From: an uncultured Phocaeicola sp.
GTDB taxonomy: Bacteria > Bacteroidota > Bacteroidia > Bacteroidales > Bacteroidaceae
DNA length: 10,618 bases
Direction: 5' to 3'
Assembly (NCBI GenBank): GCA_958434805.1
Contig: CAUBDX010000049.1
Location: 1-10,618, forward strand
The position numbers and the translations under genes are program-made. The notes below the pieces were generated by a model. The model was not told the DNA's origin. It ran no database searches and was given only the letters and a program-made list of their open reading frames with translations. Shown one piece after another: positions 1-8,428 of the stretch; position 1 is the first letter of the stretch, and the number at the start of each line of letters is the position of its first letter.

Positions 1-2
1 CA

Positions 3-34
3 CAAAGGTAGGTTTAGGAAACATGCGTGTCAAG
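3..34 (-). promoter_or_regulatory. Candidate Bacteroides-type promoter reading off the left edge
   Basis: On the minus strand, positions 10 to 3 read TACCTTTG, an exact match to the Bacteroides -7 consensus TAnnTTTG. Upstream, positions 33 to 28 read TTGACA with a 17-base spacer, and CTTG at 34 to 31 lies 20 bases from the -7 element, close to the usual TTTG-N19-21 spacing. Transcription would start at or just beyond the window edge and run left into a gene that is not visible. The match is seen in the sequence; promoter activity is inferred. No convincing terminator hairpin was found between the end of aguB (112) and this site. Confidence 0.45.
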
Positions 35-111
35 GCGGAAAATAGAATGCTTACTAAATGCGCTGTAAAAGCTGATTAAATCCTTTTTTTATGCGATAAA
101 GAGAAAAGATA

Positions 112-999
112 TTAATCAATAAACCGCTTGGTTAAGTTTTTGAACTCATCAATACGTCGGTCGCGTAAGAAAGGCCACCAGCGGCGTACGTTTTCACTTC
201 GGTTCATATCGATTTCTACAAGCAAGTTCTCTTCTTTCATATTGCTGGCTTGCGCTATAATCTCCCCTTGAGGTCCGGCTATAAAGCTATTTCCCCAGAA
301 TTGGATGCCATTGGTTTGTCCGGAAGGGTCGGGCTCATGGCCTACCCGGTTTACGGCAATTACCGGAAGTCCGTTGGCTACGGCATGTCCGCGCTGTACA
401 GTAACCCATGCACCGAGTTGTCTCATTTTTTCCTCTTGTGTATCCGAACTTTCCCACCCGATGGCAGTAGGATAAATCAGCAGTTCAGCCCCTTTTAATG
501 CCATGAGGCGGGCTCCTTCAGGATACCATTGATCCCAGCATACCTGTACACCTAATTTTCCAATAGAAGTTTGTATCGGCTCAAACCCCAAATCGCCCGG
601 TGTAAAATAAAATTTTTCATAATAAGCCGGATCATCGGGGATGTGCATTTTACGGTACTTTCCGGCGATGCTTCCGTCTGAATCAAAAACCACAGCGGTA
701 TTGTGATAGAGTCCCGGGGCACGGCGTTCAAAAAGAGAAGTCACTAAGACCACATGGTAAGCAGCGGCAAGTTCGCTGTAAAAACCTGTAGAGGGCCCTG
801 GTATAGGTTCTGCAAGGTCGAACATGTTTGTATCTTCTGTCTGGCAGAAGTAAGGTGTGTTATGAAGCTCTTGCAGTATAACGAGCTGGGCACCGGCCTG
901 TGCCACAGAGGCTATGTTCCGGTGTAGTTTCTCAAGATTTAATTTAATATCGTTTGTGCATGCCTGCTGAACGATACCTACACGAATAATTCTTTTCAT
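112..999 (-). CDS. aguB: N-carbamoylputrescine amidohydrolase (nitrilase superfamily)
   Basis: This 295-residue cytosolic enzyme hydrolyses N-carbamoylputrescine to putrescine, CO2 and ammonia, the last step of the agmatine route. The nitrilase-fold catalytic triad is visible: Glu44 in ILQELH, Lys117 in KYRKMHIPD, and Cys154 in VQVCWDQWYPE. The CWDQWYPE and YEKFYFTPGD stretches are typical of the AguB subgroup, and the length matches the roughly 290-300 residues usual for it. The ATG at 999 to 997 overlaps the aguA stop codon by 4 bases, so translation is probably coupled; there is no visible Shine-Dalgarno. It is the last gene of the tamB-aguA-aguB operon. In Bacteroides, putrescine made this way is thought to feed spermidine synthesis through carboxyspermidine. 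The family call is firm. The exact substrate is strongly supported by the adjacent agmatine deiminase. No truncation or odd residue was seen. Confidence 0.95.
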   Translation of the reverse strand: MKRIIRVGIVQQACTNDIKLNLEKLHRNIASVAQAGAQLVILQELHNTPYFCQTEDTNMFDLAEPIPGPSTGFYSELAAAYHVVLVTSLFERRAPGLYHNTAVVFDSDGSIAGKYRKMHIPDDPAYYEKFYFTPGDLGFEPIQTSIGKLGVQVCWDQWYPEGARLMALKGAELLIYPTAIGWESSDTQEEKMRQLGAWVTVQRGHAVANGLPVIAVNRVGHEPDPSGQTNGIQFWGNSFIAGPQGEIIAQASNMKEENLLVEIDMNRSENVRRWWPFLRDRRIDEFKNLTKRFID

Positions 1000-2045
1000 A
1001 ATGAGTGGTTTACTTTTATTGAATCAGGATATTGCATGGTAACACAGTGTAGAGAGCCGTGTTGCTTGATTAAGGCAAGACAGTTTATACCTACGATTTC
1101 TCTTCCGGGAAAGGCTTGTGCCAGTACGGCAGCAGCTCGCTCATCATTTTCTTTTTGGTTGTACGTAGGGTAAAGTACAGCTTGATTCATGATAAGAAAG
1201 TTGGCATAGGTTGCCGGCAGACGTTCTCCTGCCTCATCGTAAATTGCTTCAGGCATAGGGAGGGGCAACAAGCGGTAAGGCTTTCCTTCTAAAGTTCTGA
1301 AACTCTTCAGTTGTTCCTCCATAGACAGGAGTGCTCCGTAATGGGCATCTTCCTTGTCGAGGCATTGTACATACGTAATCGTATCATCTGGGCAGAGGCG
1401 GGCCAATGTATCAATGTGGCTGTCGGTGTCATCGCCTGCAAGAAATCCATAATCAAGCCATAATATTTGTTTCAGATTGAAACGTTCTTTCAGATAGTTT
1501 TCTATTTCGCCTCTGCTCATGGTGTCATTTCGGTTGGGAGCCAGTAAGCAAAGTGAAGTAGTGAGAAGAGTGCCTTCTCCGTCGCTTTCCACAGAACCGC
1601 CTTCAAGTATAAAATTGCGGCAGTTTACATAATTTCCGTTCATCAATCCGCTTTTATACAGTCGGCTGTTAATCAGATTGTCTTTATTGGCTGCAAATTT
1701 CATACCCCATCCGTTGAAGCAAAAATCTAACAGAAGAGGACTTCCATGATATTTCAGCAGGGTGATAAACCCATGGTCACGCGCCCATGTATCATTAGTA
1801 GGGCAGGCTATGAAATGGATGTTTTCACGGAAAGGAGCCTCATTAAGCGCCTTCGGAAATTCAGGTGCTACGAGTAGGAGAGGTTGTCGGGTAGCGATTT
1901 CACGGGCAAGGTTGCAGAAACATTCTTCTACTTCATCCAGCATATATGCCCAGTCAGTATCTACATGTGGCCAGGTGAGCTGTATATAGCTTTGCGGATG
2001 CCATTCGGAAGGTAAATAATAGTTTTTTTCCATGAATTTATTCAT
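996..2045 (-). CDS. aguA: Agmatine deiminase (agmatine iminohydrolase)
   Basis: This cytosolic enzyme, 349 residues, converts agmatine to N-carbamoylputrescine and ammonia, supplying the substrate of AguB encoded just downstream. It belongs to the peptidyl-arginine-deiminase-like (pentein fold) family. Visible family motifs in order are WARDHG (87-92), LEGGSVESDGEGT (147-159), the catalytic His210 in DDTDSHIDTLAR, and the catalytic Cys334 in GSLHCVTMQYP near the C-terminus. All core residues expected of an active enzyme are present, and the length is normal. The ATG at 2045 overlaps the TamB stop codon by 4 bases (ATGA), favouring coupled translation from this start. An in-frame ATG at 2033 (Met5) is a possible alternative, and conserved-looking sequence (LPSEWHPQ) begins just after it. 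The enzyme could in principle serve agmatine catabolism, but no agmatine transporter, putrescine carbamoyltransferase or carbamate kinase is next to it, so a biosynthetic role is more likely. Confidence 0.96.
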   Translation of the reverse strand: MNKFMEKNYYLPSEWHPQSYIQLTWPHVDTDWAYMLDEVEECFCNLAREIATRQPLLLVAPEFPKALNEAPFRENIHFIACPTNDTWARDHGFITLLKYHGSPLLLDFCFNGWGMKFAANKDNLINSRLYKSGLMNGNYVNCRNFILEGGSVESDGEGTLLTTSLCLLAPNRNDTMSRGEIENYLKERFNLKQILWLDYGFLAGDDTDSHIDTLARLCPDDTITYVQCLDKEDAHYGALLSMEEQLKSFRTLEGKPYRLLPLPMPEAIYDEAGERLPATYANFLIMNQAVLYPTYNQKENDERAAAVLAQAFPGREIVGINCLALIKQHGSLHCVTMQYPDSIKVNHSL

Positions 2046-5000
2046 TTTTTTCGTTGTCTTTTTTCTTGTACTGCAGGCATTATAGCCTTCTCTTTTATTT
2101 GCTTTTTCTCTTCTTTCTGTTTCTGGTTCGATGTCCGCAGTTTTCTTCTGTGTAAAAACCAGTCGACTAACTCTTTCCAGTTGGTGAAGTCTTTTTTATA
2201 CATTAACCCGATACCTTGTGTGGTAAGGGTTGATTTGGTAAAATACCGGTCGTTCGTCTGATTGTATCCTCTTAAACGGAATTCTCCGTTTTTAGTAAGT
2301 AGCCAAATTGCTTCAAAGTCGCCTACGAAATTGGTATTTCGCATGGTGTTCTCCCGGTATCCGAAATTGCCGTTGATAATCAGCCGGTTGTTAAGCAGGC
2401 GTCCGGATAGAATAGCCTCAGCTTCCACATCGCTCCATCCTTTTTCTCCTGTGCTTAAGTTGGTCCCTATATTCCAGTTCTGATTGTCAAGCACTTGCGA
2501 TAACATGTTGTTCAGCTGTCCGGAAAGTGTACTGAAAGCCAAAGAACTGGTAGCATCCGACTGAGTGGTATTATTGGCATAATCGTAGGTATAAAATTTG
2601 CCTACGCCAAGCAGATAAATAATCTGCGTATTCATCTGCTCTTCCGTGCTGGTCAGGCTTCGAACCAGCTCGCGGTCTTCTTCATTGACCGTAGGTAACT
2701 CTAAGTCAAAGCTCAAATTAGGTGAGGTCAAGTTGCCGGTAAGGTTAAGCAGACAGTTTACCCTTACATTTCCTTTTGAAGAAGAAGCGTCGGCAAGCAA
2801 GTCGTTCAGTGAAGCCGAATTGACGGTATAGACTGCTTGTACATTCAGATTAGCCGCTTTCGGATTTCCGTTAAAGGTTACGGTTCCGCCCGGCTGCAAA
2901 ACAAAATCTTTTCGGATTACATTTTGCATGCTCATTTTATAAATCCCTTCAGTGATGTTATAATCACCGAATATCTGGAAGTCTCCTTTGTTGAAAAAGT
3001 TGATGCGTAAATTTCCATTACCTTTTGCCGATATATAATCACCGGCAAGTGGGTCCATGATGATTTTCATATTGGCACGTTCAGTCGGCTCTATTTGTAA
3101 GTTGATCCGGATGTCAATGGGTATATCCTGCTCATCATCTTTGTCCGGTTGATTTAAATAGTGATAGACCTCTGTTTCAATATTCTCTTGATGGCGTTTG
3201 GGGGTGCGGTCAACAAAAGTAATAAACTGATTGCTGGTTGCTTCTGCTACAGAAGCGAGCATGTAAACAAAAGAGGTTTGATTTTCGGCTCTCATCGTTC
3301 CGTCTACATTGAGGGCATTATCTCCCCCTCGGAGACGTACATTCCCTGTTGTGTATATCTGACCATAGAAGGGGAAGTCGGGAGTGGCGTGTTGGGTGTT
3401 ATAGACAAGCATATTGTCTGTATCGAAACGGAACTGATAGGTCAGATTTTTCAGTTTGGTATGGCTTAACGTTCCGTTGGCATGGCCTGTGTGCCCTTCC
3501 GGATCGGTCAGGCGTACGTTTTCAAAGCGGAAATTTCCGGGTGTAATATGCACCGAGTCGGCACTTGCTTCAAACCGGGTGTTAAGAATATTGACTTTCA
3601 TCCCTACGTTTGCCCGTGCCACTCCTTCCAGATCAAGTTGTGAAAAAGGTCCGAACAGACGGATGTTACCGAATGCTCTTCCTCTAACATCACTGAAGAT
3701 ACCCTCAATGAAGGGCTGCAAGAAAGCCATGTTGGTTCCTCCAGCTTCTATGTTTAAGTCTAGTCCTTTCATTTTGGGGGATATATATCCATTGACTCGG
3801 GTGTATAAAGAATCAGTCTCCCGGATGTCTGCCGAAAGGCGGATACCTCCAATTTCCTTGTCCCAGCTTCCTGTAATAACAGCTTCTCCCAAGAGCGCAT
3901 CATTGAGAGAAAATTGGTTTACTTTCAAATTGGCCTGCATAAATGGGTCGTTCATTACATGCTGAAGGTTAATCTTTCCGCTTGTCAGTCCTTGGAATTT
4001 CACGGCATGGAATTGTATCATATCCATTACATAAAGCAGATTGATGTTACGCAAATCTACCATACATGAATCTGTCGGGCGTTTTCCTATGCGCCCGTTT
4101 ATTTTCAAGTGCTGCTGAGCGTGCTCAAATAAGAAGTTTTTAATTTCAATGCTGTCTTTGTCAATCGTTACAGTAGATGGATGCACATGCCAAGTGGTGT
4201 CATTGAGAATGATGGTGCTGGGTTGGATATCTATTTGGGTGTGCAATGGCTGTTCGTTGTCTGTCCGTGAAAAGCTACTGATTGCATCTACCTTTCCACT
4301 GTATGTAATATTAGTATTATTCCCCCAAAAGAGAGTAGTCCGCAGACTGTCTGATTTAGCTCGTGCCAACAGGGAGAAGTTAAACATGGCTCCTTTCTTT
4401 AGAAGCGTATTTGCCCGGAGCTGACATTGGAGTTCCTGATTGGCATTTTCGCATGTAAGCACTCCCGATTCATAAATTTTTCCCTTGTAGGAAAAACGGG
4501 GGAAATAGCCGTTGATGTTTACTTGCATCAAACTGTCGTTTACATATCCTTGCAAGTTGGCAGGCATCTGCAGCTCTAAGGGCACACCGAATACTTTGGA
4601 GGCAATGTCTGCATCCTCCACTTTCAGGTTGAATGTGAAATTATTGTTCGGTTCACGTTTGTTTTTCTGAGCAGGAACAGCCGAGGGAAGGTGTTGGCTT
4701 ATCATCCGGCGCAGGCTGGCGAAAACAGTTTGATAAGAATAGCTTCCTTTCACTTCTCCCTGTAAGAAAGGAGAGTGGATTTGAATTTCTTTTTTCCCTT
4801 CTTGGTTATGTCCGGCCACAATATTCAGATTTTTCAGGAAATAACTGTTCTCTTTTTCTGCAGCATGAACGGTCAGGCTGTCCAAGTCGATTCTTCCCTC
4901 CATGTCATCAATGGAGTGTCCCGAAAAATCGGCAGTCAGATTCAGTGCAATAGATGTGTCTTTGTGTCTCGGTGTCAGCTGTAAATCATGCGGGCGGAAG

Positions 5001-6583
5001 TTCCGTACCGTAGCATGCAGGTTAAAATCAGGCATAGGCTGTGCGGTAATAAACTGTCCGTTTATTACAATATTCCCATTCGGATCATCCATTGCTATTT
5101 TACCCTTAAATCCTCCGGGGCGATAATGCCCGTCGAGCATGATGTTATGGTATGCATACTGGTTATATTGCAGTTCCGATATAGTACCTTTAATGTACGA
5201 TTCAGCTTTGCTGTTTTGATATTTGAATCCTTTTAGCTCGATATCAAAAGCCGCATTCCCCCAGTTTTTTTCTTTGTTGAGCAGTTTGCCCAGCTGAAGC
5301 TCTTCACTGGCCACACGTCCTGAAAAACTTCGGTTGCGGGTTATAGTGTCAGTATGCATGGTGACGTTGGCCTGCAAGTTACCAATGTTTGAACGAAGAT
5401 TGCCGTGTGTGGTGAGCTGGTGTGGATAGCCTGAAATATCCCCTTTAAAGTGGATAAATCCGATTCTTGAAAGCAAAGAAGGCAATTCGGCTTTTCCGGT
5501 TAAATTCTGAAACAGGCGGACACTTCCCTGTGGACTGATTTCCGCCTGTTCAATGGTTCCGTAAAAATAGGGTCGTTTGACAGAGTTTTGTGCGTTTATG
5601 ATTCCTTTGGCGCTGAGGCTGAGCTGCCCGAAACTGTCTGTCAGGCGAAATTCGGTACATTCGGCTTGCTTCCCTTTTCCTTGCGCAGTGAAGCGTAAGA
5701 GCATGGGGTCTTTAAAAAACTGCAGTGCAGGAACAAACGGAGCCAAGTCGGACGGAGTAATAGACGCATGCAGTGAGGTGGCATAATGGCCTACATCGTC
5801 TAATGTGGCAAGATGAGTCAGACTTTTAGCGGCAATGTTCAGGCTGTCCAGTTCGATATCCGTGTCAGGAAGACCGATGTGAAGTTCCTCCAGCTGAATC
5901 CTTTTGTCATTAGCCGTCAGTTTGGCTGAGAGCCGTTTCAGTTGGAATCCGCTGTGTTCATTAAAGCTCATGCGCCGTATTTGTGCGTTTACAGAGTCTG
6001 GTTGCAGGGCCTTGAGCGAAAGTGTAGCCGAAATATTGCTGAAATTCAGATGAGCCGGATTAAAACGTTGTGGCGTTTCCGGTTCAGAGGCAATATCGTA
6101 TGATAGTTTTCCTCTTCGTATTAATACCGTATTGATGCGGAGGTCAATTCCCGTTTTTTTCTTGGCATGGTCTTTAGGAGCAAAGGCGTCAATGATGAAC
6201 TGGAAGTTAGGAGGACTTTGCGGCATGGCTTTGCGCAGACGGGCATCCAGTCCGAAAAGCTGGACACTGCCGATGCGGATACGTCCGTGGAAGAGCGCAG
6301 TGATGTCTGCCTTTGCAGAAAAGCGTGTGACTTTTAAGAGTTCGTTTCCCTCTTGGTCATAAACCTCTAAATCGCGTACGATAATTCGGTTCAGCATACC
6401 TAAATCTACATTCCCGATGCTCACTTTTGTCTGGAAAAGCTGTGAGAGTTGCTGTTCTGCATACTCCGATACCTGCTTTTGGATAAACGGGATATTCAGC
6501 ACAGCAATTATTCCGAAATAAAAAGAAAGTGTCAGAATAATAGACCAGCGTATGGTATGTTTTACACGTGTAAATTTGCTCAT
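2042..6583 (-). CDS. tamB: TamB-family translocation/assembly module protein (DUF490)
   Basis: A very large envelope protein of 1513 residues from the ATG at 6583. An uncleaved N-terminal membrane anchor (about residues 12-31, WSIILTLSFYFGIIAVL) is followed by a long periplasmic region of repeated amphipathic beta-strands, the pattern of AsmA/TamB-like bridge proteins. The C-terminal third has the TamB/DUF490 signature: GDFQIFGDYNITEGIYKM, then GGTVTFNGNPKAANL at about residue 1235, then LTGNLTSPNLSFDLELP. In other bacteria TamB spans the periplasm and works with the outer-membrane protein TamA in protein insertion or lipid transport; no tamA lies in this window. The frame stays open to an ATG at 6619, giving 12 more residues. 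I prefer 6583 because the extra codons are AT-rich and noncoding-like and contain a -7 promoter match. The protein ends in an unusual basic tail of about 37 residues. It heads an operon with aguA and aguB. The family call is firm; the precise cargo is unknown. Confidence 0.9.
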   Translation of the reverse strand: MSKFTRVKHTIRWSIILTLSFYFGIIAVLNIPFIQKQVSEYAEQQLSQLFQTKVSIGNVDLGMLNRIIVRDLEVYDQEGNELLKVTRFSAKADITALFHGRIRIGSVQLFGLDARLRKAMPQSPPNFQFIIDAFAPKDHAKKKTGIDLRINTVLIRRGKLSYDIASEPETPQRFNPAHLNFSNISATLSLKALQPDSVNAQIRRMSFNEHSGFQLKRLSAKLTANDKRIQLEELHIGLPDTDIELDSLNIAAKSLTHLATLDDVGHYATSLHASITPSDLAPFVPALQFFKDPMLLRFTAQGKGKQAECTEFRLTDSFGQLSLSAKGIINAQNSVKRPYFYGTIEQAEISPQGSVRLFQNLTGKAELPSLLSRIGFIHFKGDISGYPHQLTTHGNLRSNIGNLQANVTMHTDTITRNRSFSGRVASEELQLGKLLNKEKNWGNAAFDIELKGFKYQNSKAESYIKGTISELQYNQYAYHNIMLDGHYRPGGFKGKIAMDDPNGNIVINGQFITAQPMPDFNLHATVRNFRPHDLQLTPRHKDTSIALNLTADFSGHSIDDMEGRIDLDSLTVHAAEKENSYFLKNLNIVAGHNQEGKKEIQIHSPFLQGEVKGSYSYQTVFASLRRMISQHLPSAVPAQKNKREPNNNFTFNLKVEDADIASKVFGVPLELQMPANLQGYVNDSLMQVNINGYFPRFSYKGKIYESGVLTCENANQELQCQLRANTLLKKGAMFNFSLLARAKSDSLRTTLFWGNNTNITYSGKVDAISSFSRTDNEQPLHTQIDIQPSTIILNDTTWHVHPSTVTIDKDSIEIKNFLFEHAQQHLKINGRIGKRPTDSCMVDLRNINLLYVMDMIQFHAVKFQGLTSGKINLQHVMNDPFMQANLKVNQFSLNDALLGEAVITGSWDKEIGGIRLSADIRETDSLYTRVNGYISPKMKGLDLNIEAGGTNMAFLQPFIEGIFSDVRGRAFGNIRLFGPFSQLDLEGVARANVGMKVNILNTRFEASADSVHITPGNFRFENVRLTDPEGHTGHANGTLSHTKLKNLTYQFRFDTDNMLVYNTQHATPDFPFYGQIYTTGNVRLRGGDNALNVDGTMRAENQTSFVYMLASVAEATSNQFITFVDRTPKRHQENIETEVYHYLNQPDKDDEQDIPIDIRINLQIEPTERANMKIIMDPLAGDYISAKGNGNLRINFFNKGDFQIFGDYNITEGIYKMSMQNVIRKDFVLQPGGTVTFNGNPKAANLNVQAVYTVNSASLNDLLADASSSKGNVRVNCLLNLTGNLTSPNLSFDLELPTVNEEDRELVRSLTSTEEQMNTQIIYLLGVGKFYTYDYANNTTQSDATSSLAFSTLSGQLNNMLSQVLDNQNWNIGTNLSTGEKGWSDVEAEAILSGRLLNNRLIINGNFGYRENTMRNTNFVGDFEAIWLLTKNGEFRLRGYNQTNDRYFTKSTLTTQGIGLMYKKDFTNWKELVDWFLHRRKLRTSNQKQKEEKKQIKEKAIMPAVQEKRQRKK

Positions 6584-6977
6584 GGATATAATAAAGTAAA
6601 CAAAATTAATGATATTCATTGAACAAAACGATAAATCAAATACTTATTTCATGATTTTTAAAAATCTTGTTTGTTTTTATGAAAGGTATGCAGAGAGAAT
6701 AATAAGAGGTTGTGTTGTTTGTATATGAATATTTATACGCTAAATAAAACCTTTTTGAGCTTAGGCTTGTTTCTGTGTTTTCATTTCAGCTGAGGGATAT
6801 TTTACGCTGTAATATAGAAGTCTTGTCTATAAGGGTTCTTTGTATGCCTGAGCCGCTATGAAGGGAGAATATGCGAAAAAATATAAATTTTAATACGTGT
6901 TTTTATGGGAATATGAAAATTTATTCGGAAATTTGCAGGCGGAAAAATAAAATATGAATCAAACATTATAGATTTCA
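6584..6977. other. Divergent AT-rich intergenic region between tamB and nhaC
   Basis: About 390 bases with no plausible gene on either strand. It must hold the promoters for both the leftward tamB operon and the rightward nhaC operon. Seen in it: the tamB -7 candidate at 6601-6608; a perfect 14-base palindrome GATTTTTAAAAATC at 6653-6666; and a weaker rightward -7-like sequence GAAATTTG at 6928-6935 (7 of 8 positions of TAnnTTTG) without a good -33 partner, which would give an nhaC leader of about 35 bases. A small imperfect hairpin (ATATTTTAC, gct, GTAATAT) is near 6799-6817. Nothing resembles a known riboswitch or small RNA that I can recognise. Confidence 0.6.
6601..6608 (-). promoter_or_regulatory. 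Candidate -7 element for the tamB-aguA-aguB operon
   Basis: On the minus strand positions 6608 to 6601 read TAATTTTG, an exact match to TAnnTTTG. Transcription would start near 6594 and leave a leader of about 11 bases before the ATG at 6583, which would exclude the upstream ATG at 6619. The weakness is the -33 side: no TTTG lies 19-21 bases upstream. The nearest are at 6627 to 6624 (15-base spacer) and 6640 to 6637 (28-base spacer). In AT-rich DNA an 8-base degenerate match can arise by chance, so this is tentative. Confidence 0.35.
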
Positions 6978-8414
6978 ATGACAAAAATCAAAAAGTATCC
7001 TTCTCCTCTTGTATCGTTGCTTCCTATTCTGGCTTTAATTATCCTGCTGTTTTTCACGATCCGTTTTTTTGGTAGCGACGCATTGAGTGGAGGAAGTCAG
7101 GTTTGTTTGTTGGTGACCACTGCGTTATGTTCTTTCATCGGAATAGCTTGTTATGGAGTTCAGTGGAAAGATATAGAACATGCGATTGTGAATAACATTA
7201 CAGGGGTTAGCAGTGCGATTATTATCTTGCTGATTATTGGTTCTCTTTCGGCGGCCTGGATGCTGAGCGGGGTGGTACCTACCTTGATTTATTATGGTGT
7301 ACAGGTAATTCATCCTAATTTTTTCCTGGTTTCTTGTTGCATCATTTGCGCTGTGGTTTCGGTTATGACCGGAAGTTCATGGACCACCATTGCTACGATA
7401 GGGATTGCCTTGATGGGAATAGGGAAGGCACAAGGTTTTGCTGACGGTTGGATAGCCGGTGCCATTGTTTCAGGGGCGTATTTTGGCGATAAGATTTCTC
7501 CGCTGTCTGATACCACGGTATTGGCATCATCGGTTACTGAGACCCCGCTGTTTAGGCACATCCGATATATGATGTTAACCACTGTGCCTTCAATGCTGAT
7601 TACTTTGCTTCTGTTTACGATAGCTGGTCTGACACATGCTTCGGATGCAGCGGCTCACATTTCCTTGTTTACGGATGCACTGGCCGACCGGTTTCATATC
7701 TCGCTTTGGCTTTTGATAGTGCCGGTTGTTACCGGAATTTTAATTGCCCGTAAGCTGCCTTCCATCGTTACTCTCTTTATTTCTACAACATTGGCGGTAA
7801 TCTGTATGCTGGTTTTTCAGCCGGATGTTGTATGTGAAGTGGCTGGTGAAGGTATGACCGCAGAAAACCTGTTTAAGGGAACATGGATGGTTTTGTTTGG
7901 AGGAACAGGGCTTGAGGCAGGTTCAGCTGAACTGAATGACCTGATAGCTACCCGTGGTATGTCGGGTATGATGAATACCGTTTGGCTGATTGTTTGCGCC
8001 ATGTGCTTGGGAGGAGCCATGACTGCTTGCGGTATGTTGGGCAGTATCACTTCGTTATTCATTCGCTTTACACATAAACTTGCTGGTATGGTGGCATCTA
8101 CCGTGGGAGCAGGCCTGTTCTTGAATTTAGCTACTTCCGATCAGTATATCTCCATTATTTTGACTGGAAATATGTTTAAGGATATTTATAAAAAACAGGG
8201 TTATGAAAGTTGTCTGCTTAGCCGTACTACGGAAGATGCGGTTACGGTTACCTCAGCCTTGATTCCGTGGAATACCTGCGGAATGACGCAGGCCACTATT
8301 TTAAATGTACCGACACTGACTTATTTGCCTTATTGTTTTTTTAACTATATTAGTCCGCTGATGAGTATCTTTATTGCTTCAATAGGGTTTAAGATAGCAA
8401 GAATTACTAAATAA
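6978..8414 (+). CDS. nhaC: Na+/H+ antiporter, NhaC family
   Basis: An inner-membrane transporter of 478 residues with about 11-12 hydrophobic segments covering most of its length, the size and pattern usual for NhaC. It probably exchanges cytoplasmic Na+ for external H+, supporting pH and sodium balance. The family hallmark is at residues 165-181, SGAYFGDKISPLSDTT, including Asp171 and Asp178. A second conserved polar stretch, SRTTEDAVTVTSALIPWNTCG (two parts, from about 415 to 435), matches the C-terminal half of the family. Related members transport other ions or exchange malate for lactate (MleN), so the substrate is an inference from family. The ATG at 6978 is the only sensible start; an ATG at 6953 runs straight into a stop. 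It is the first gene of a rightward pair with the peptidase gene 14 bases downstream, and no terminator is visible between them, so co-transcription is likely. Confidence 0.88.
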   Translation: MTKIKKYPSPLVSLLPILALIILLFFTIRFFGSDALSGGSQVCLLVTTALCSFIGIACYGVQWKDIEHAIVNNITGVSSAIIILLIIGSLSAAWMLSGVVPTLIYYGVQVIHPNFFLVSCCIICAVVSVMTGSSWTTIATIGIALMGIGKAQGFADGWIAGAIVSGAYFGDKISPLSDTTVLASSVTETPLFRHIRYMMLTTVPSMLITLLLFTIAGLTHASDAAAHISLFTDALADRFHISLWLLIVPVVTGILIARKLPSIVTLFISTTLAVICMLVFQPDVVCEVAGEGMTAENLFKGTWMVLFGGTGLEAGSAELNDLIATRGMSGMMNTVWLIVCAMCLGGAMTACGMLGSITSLFIRFTHKLAGMVASTVGAGLFLNLATSDQYISIILTGNMFKDIYKKQGYESCLLSRTTEDAVTVTSALIPWNTCGMTQATILNVPTLTYLPYCFFNYISPLMSIFIASIGFKIARITK

Positions 8415-8428
8415 AAAGAGAAAAAAGT

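Noticed and set aside
1..111. Terminator after aguB
   Set aside because: There is a T-run at 83-90, but I could not find a GC-containing hairpin of reasonable strength on the correct side of a U-tract for leftward transcription.
3456..3965. A 169-codon open frame on the plus strand inside tamB
   Set aside because: It lies wholly opposite the TamB coding frame, which is continuous and has family signatures. The antisense product is Ser/Arg-rich with no domain-like pattern.
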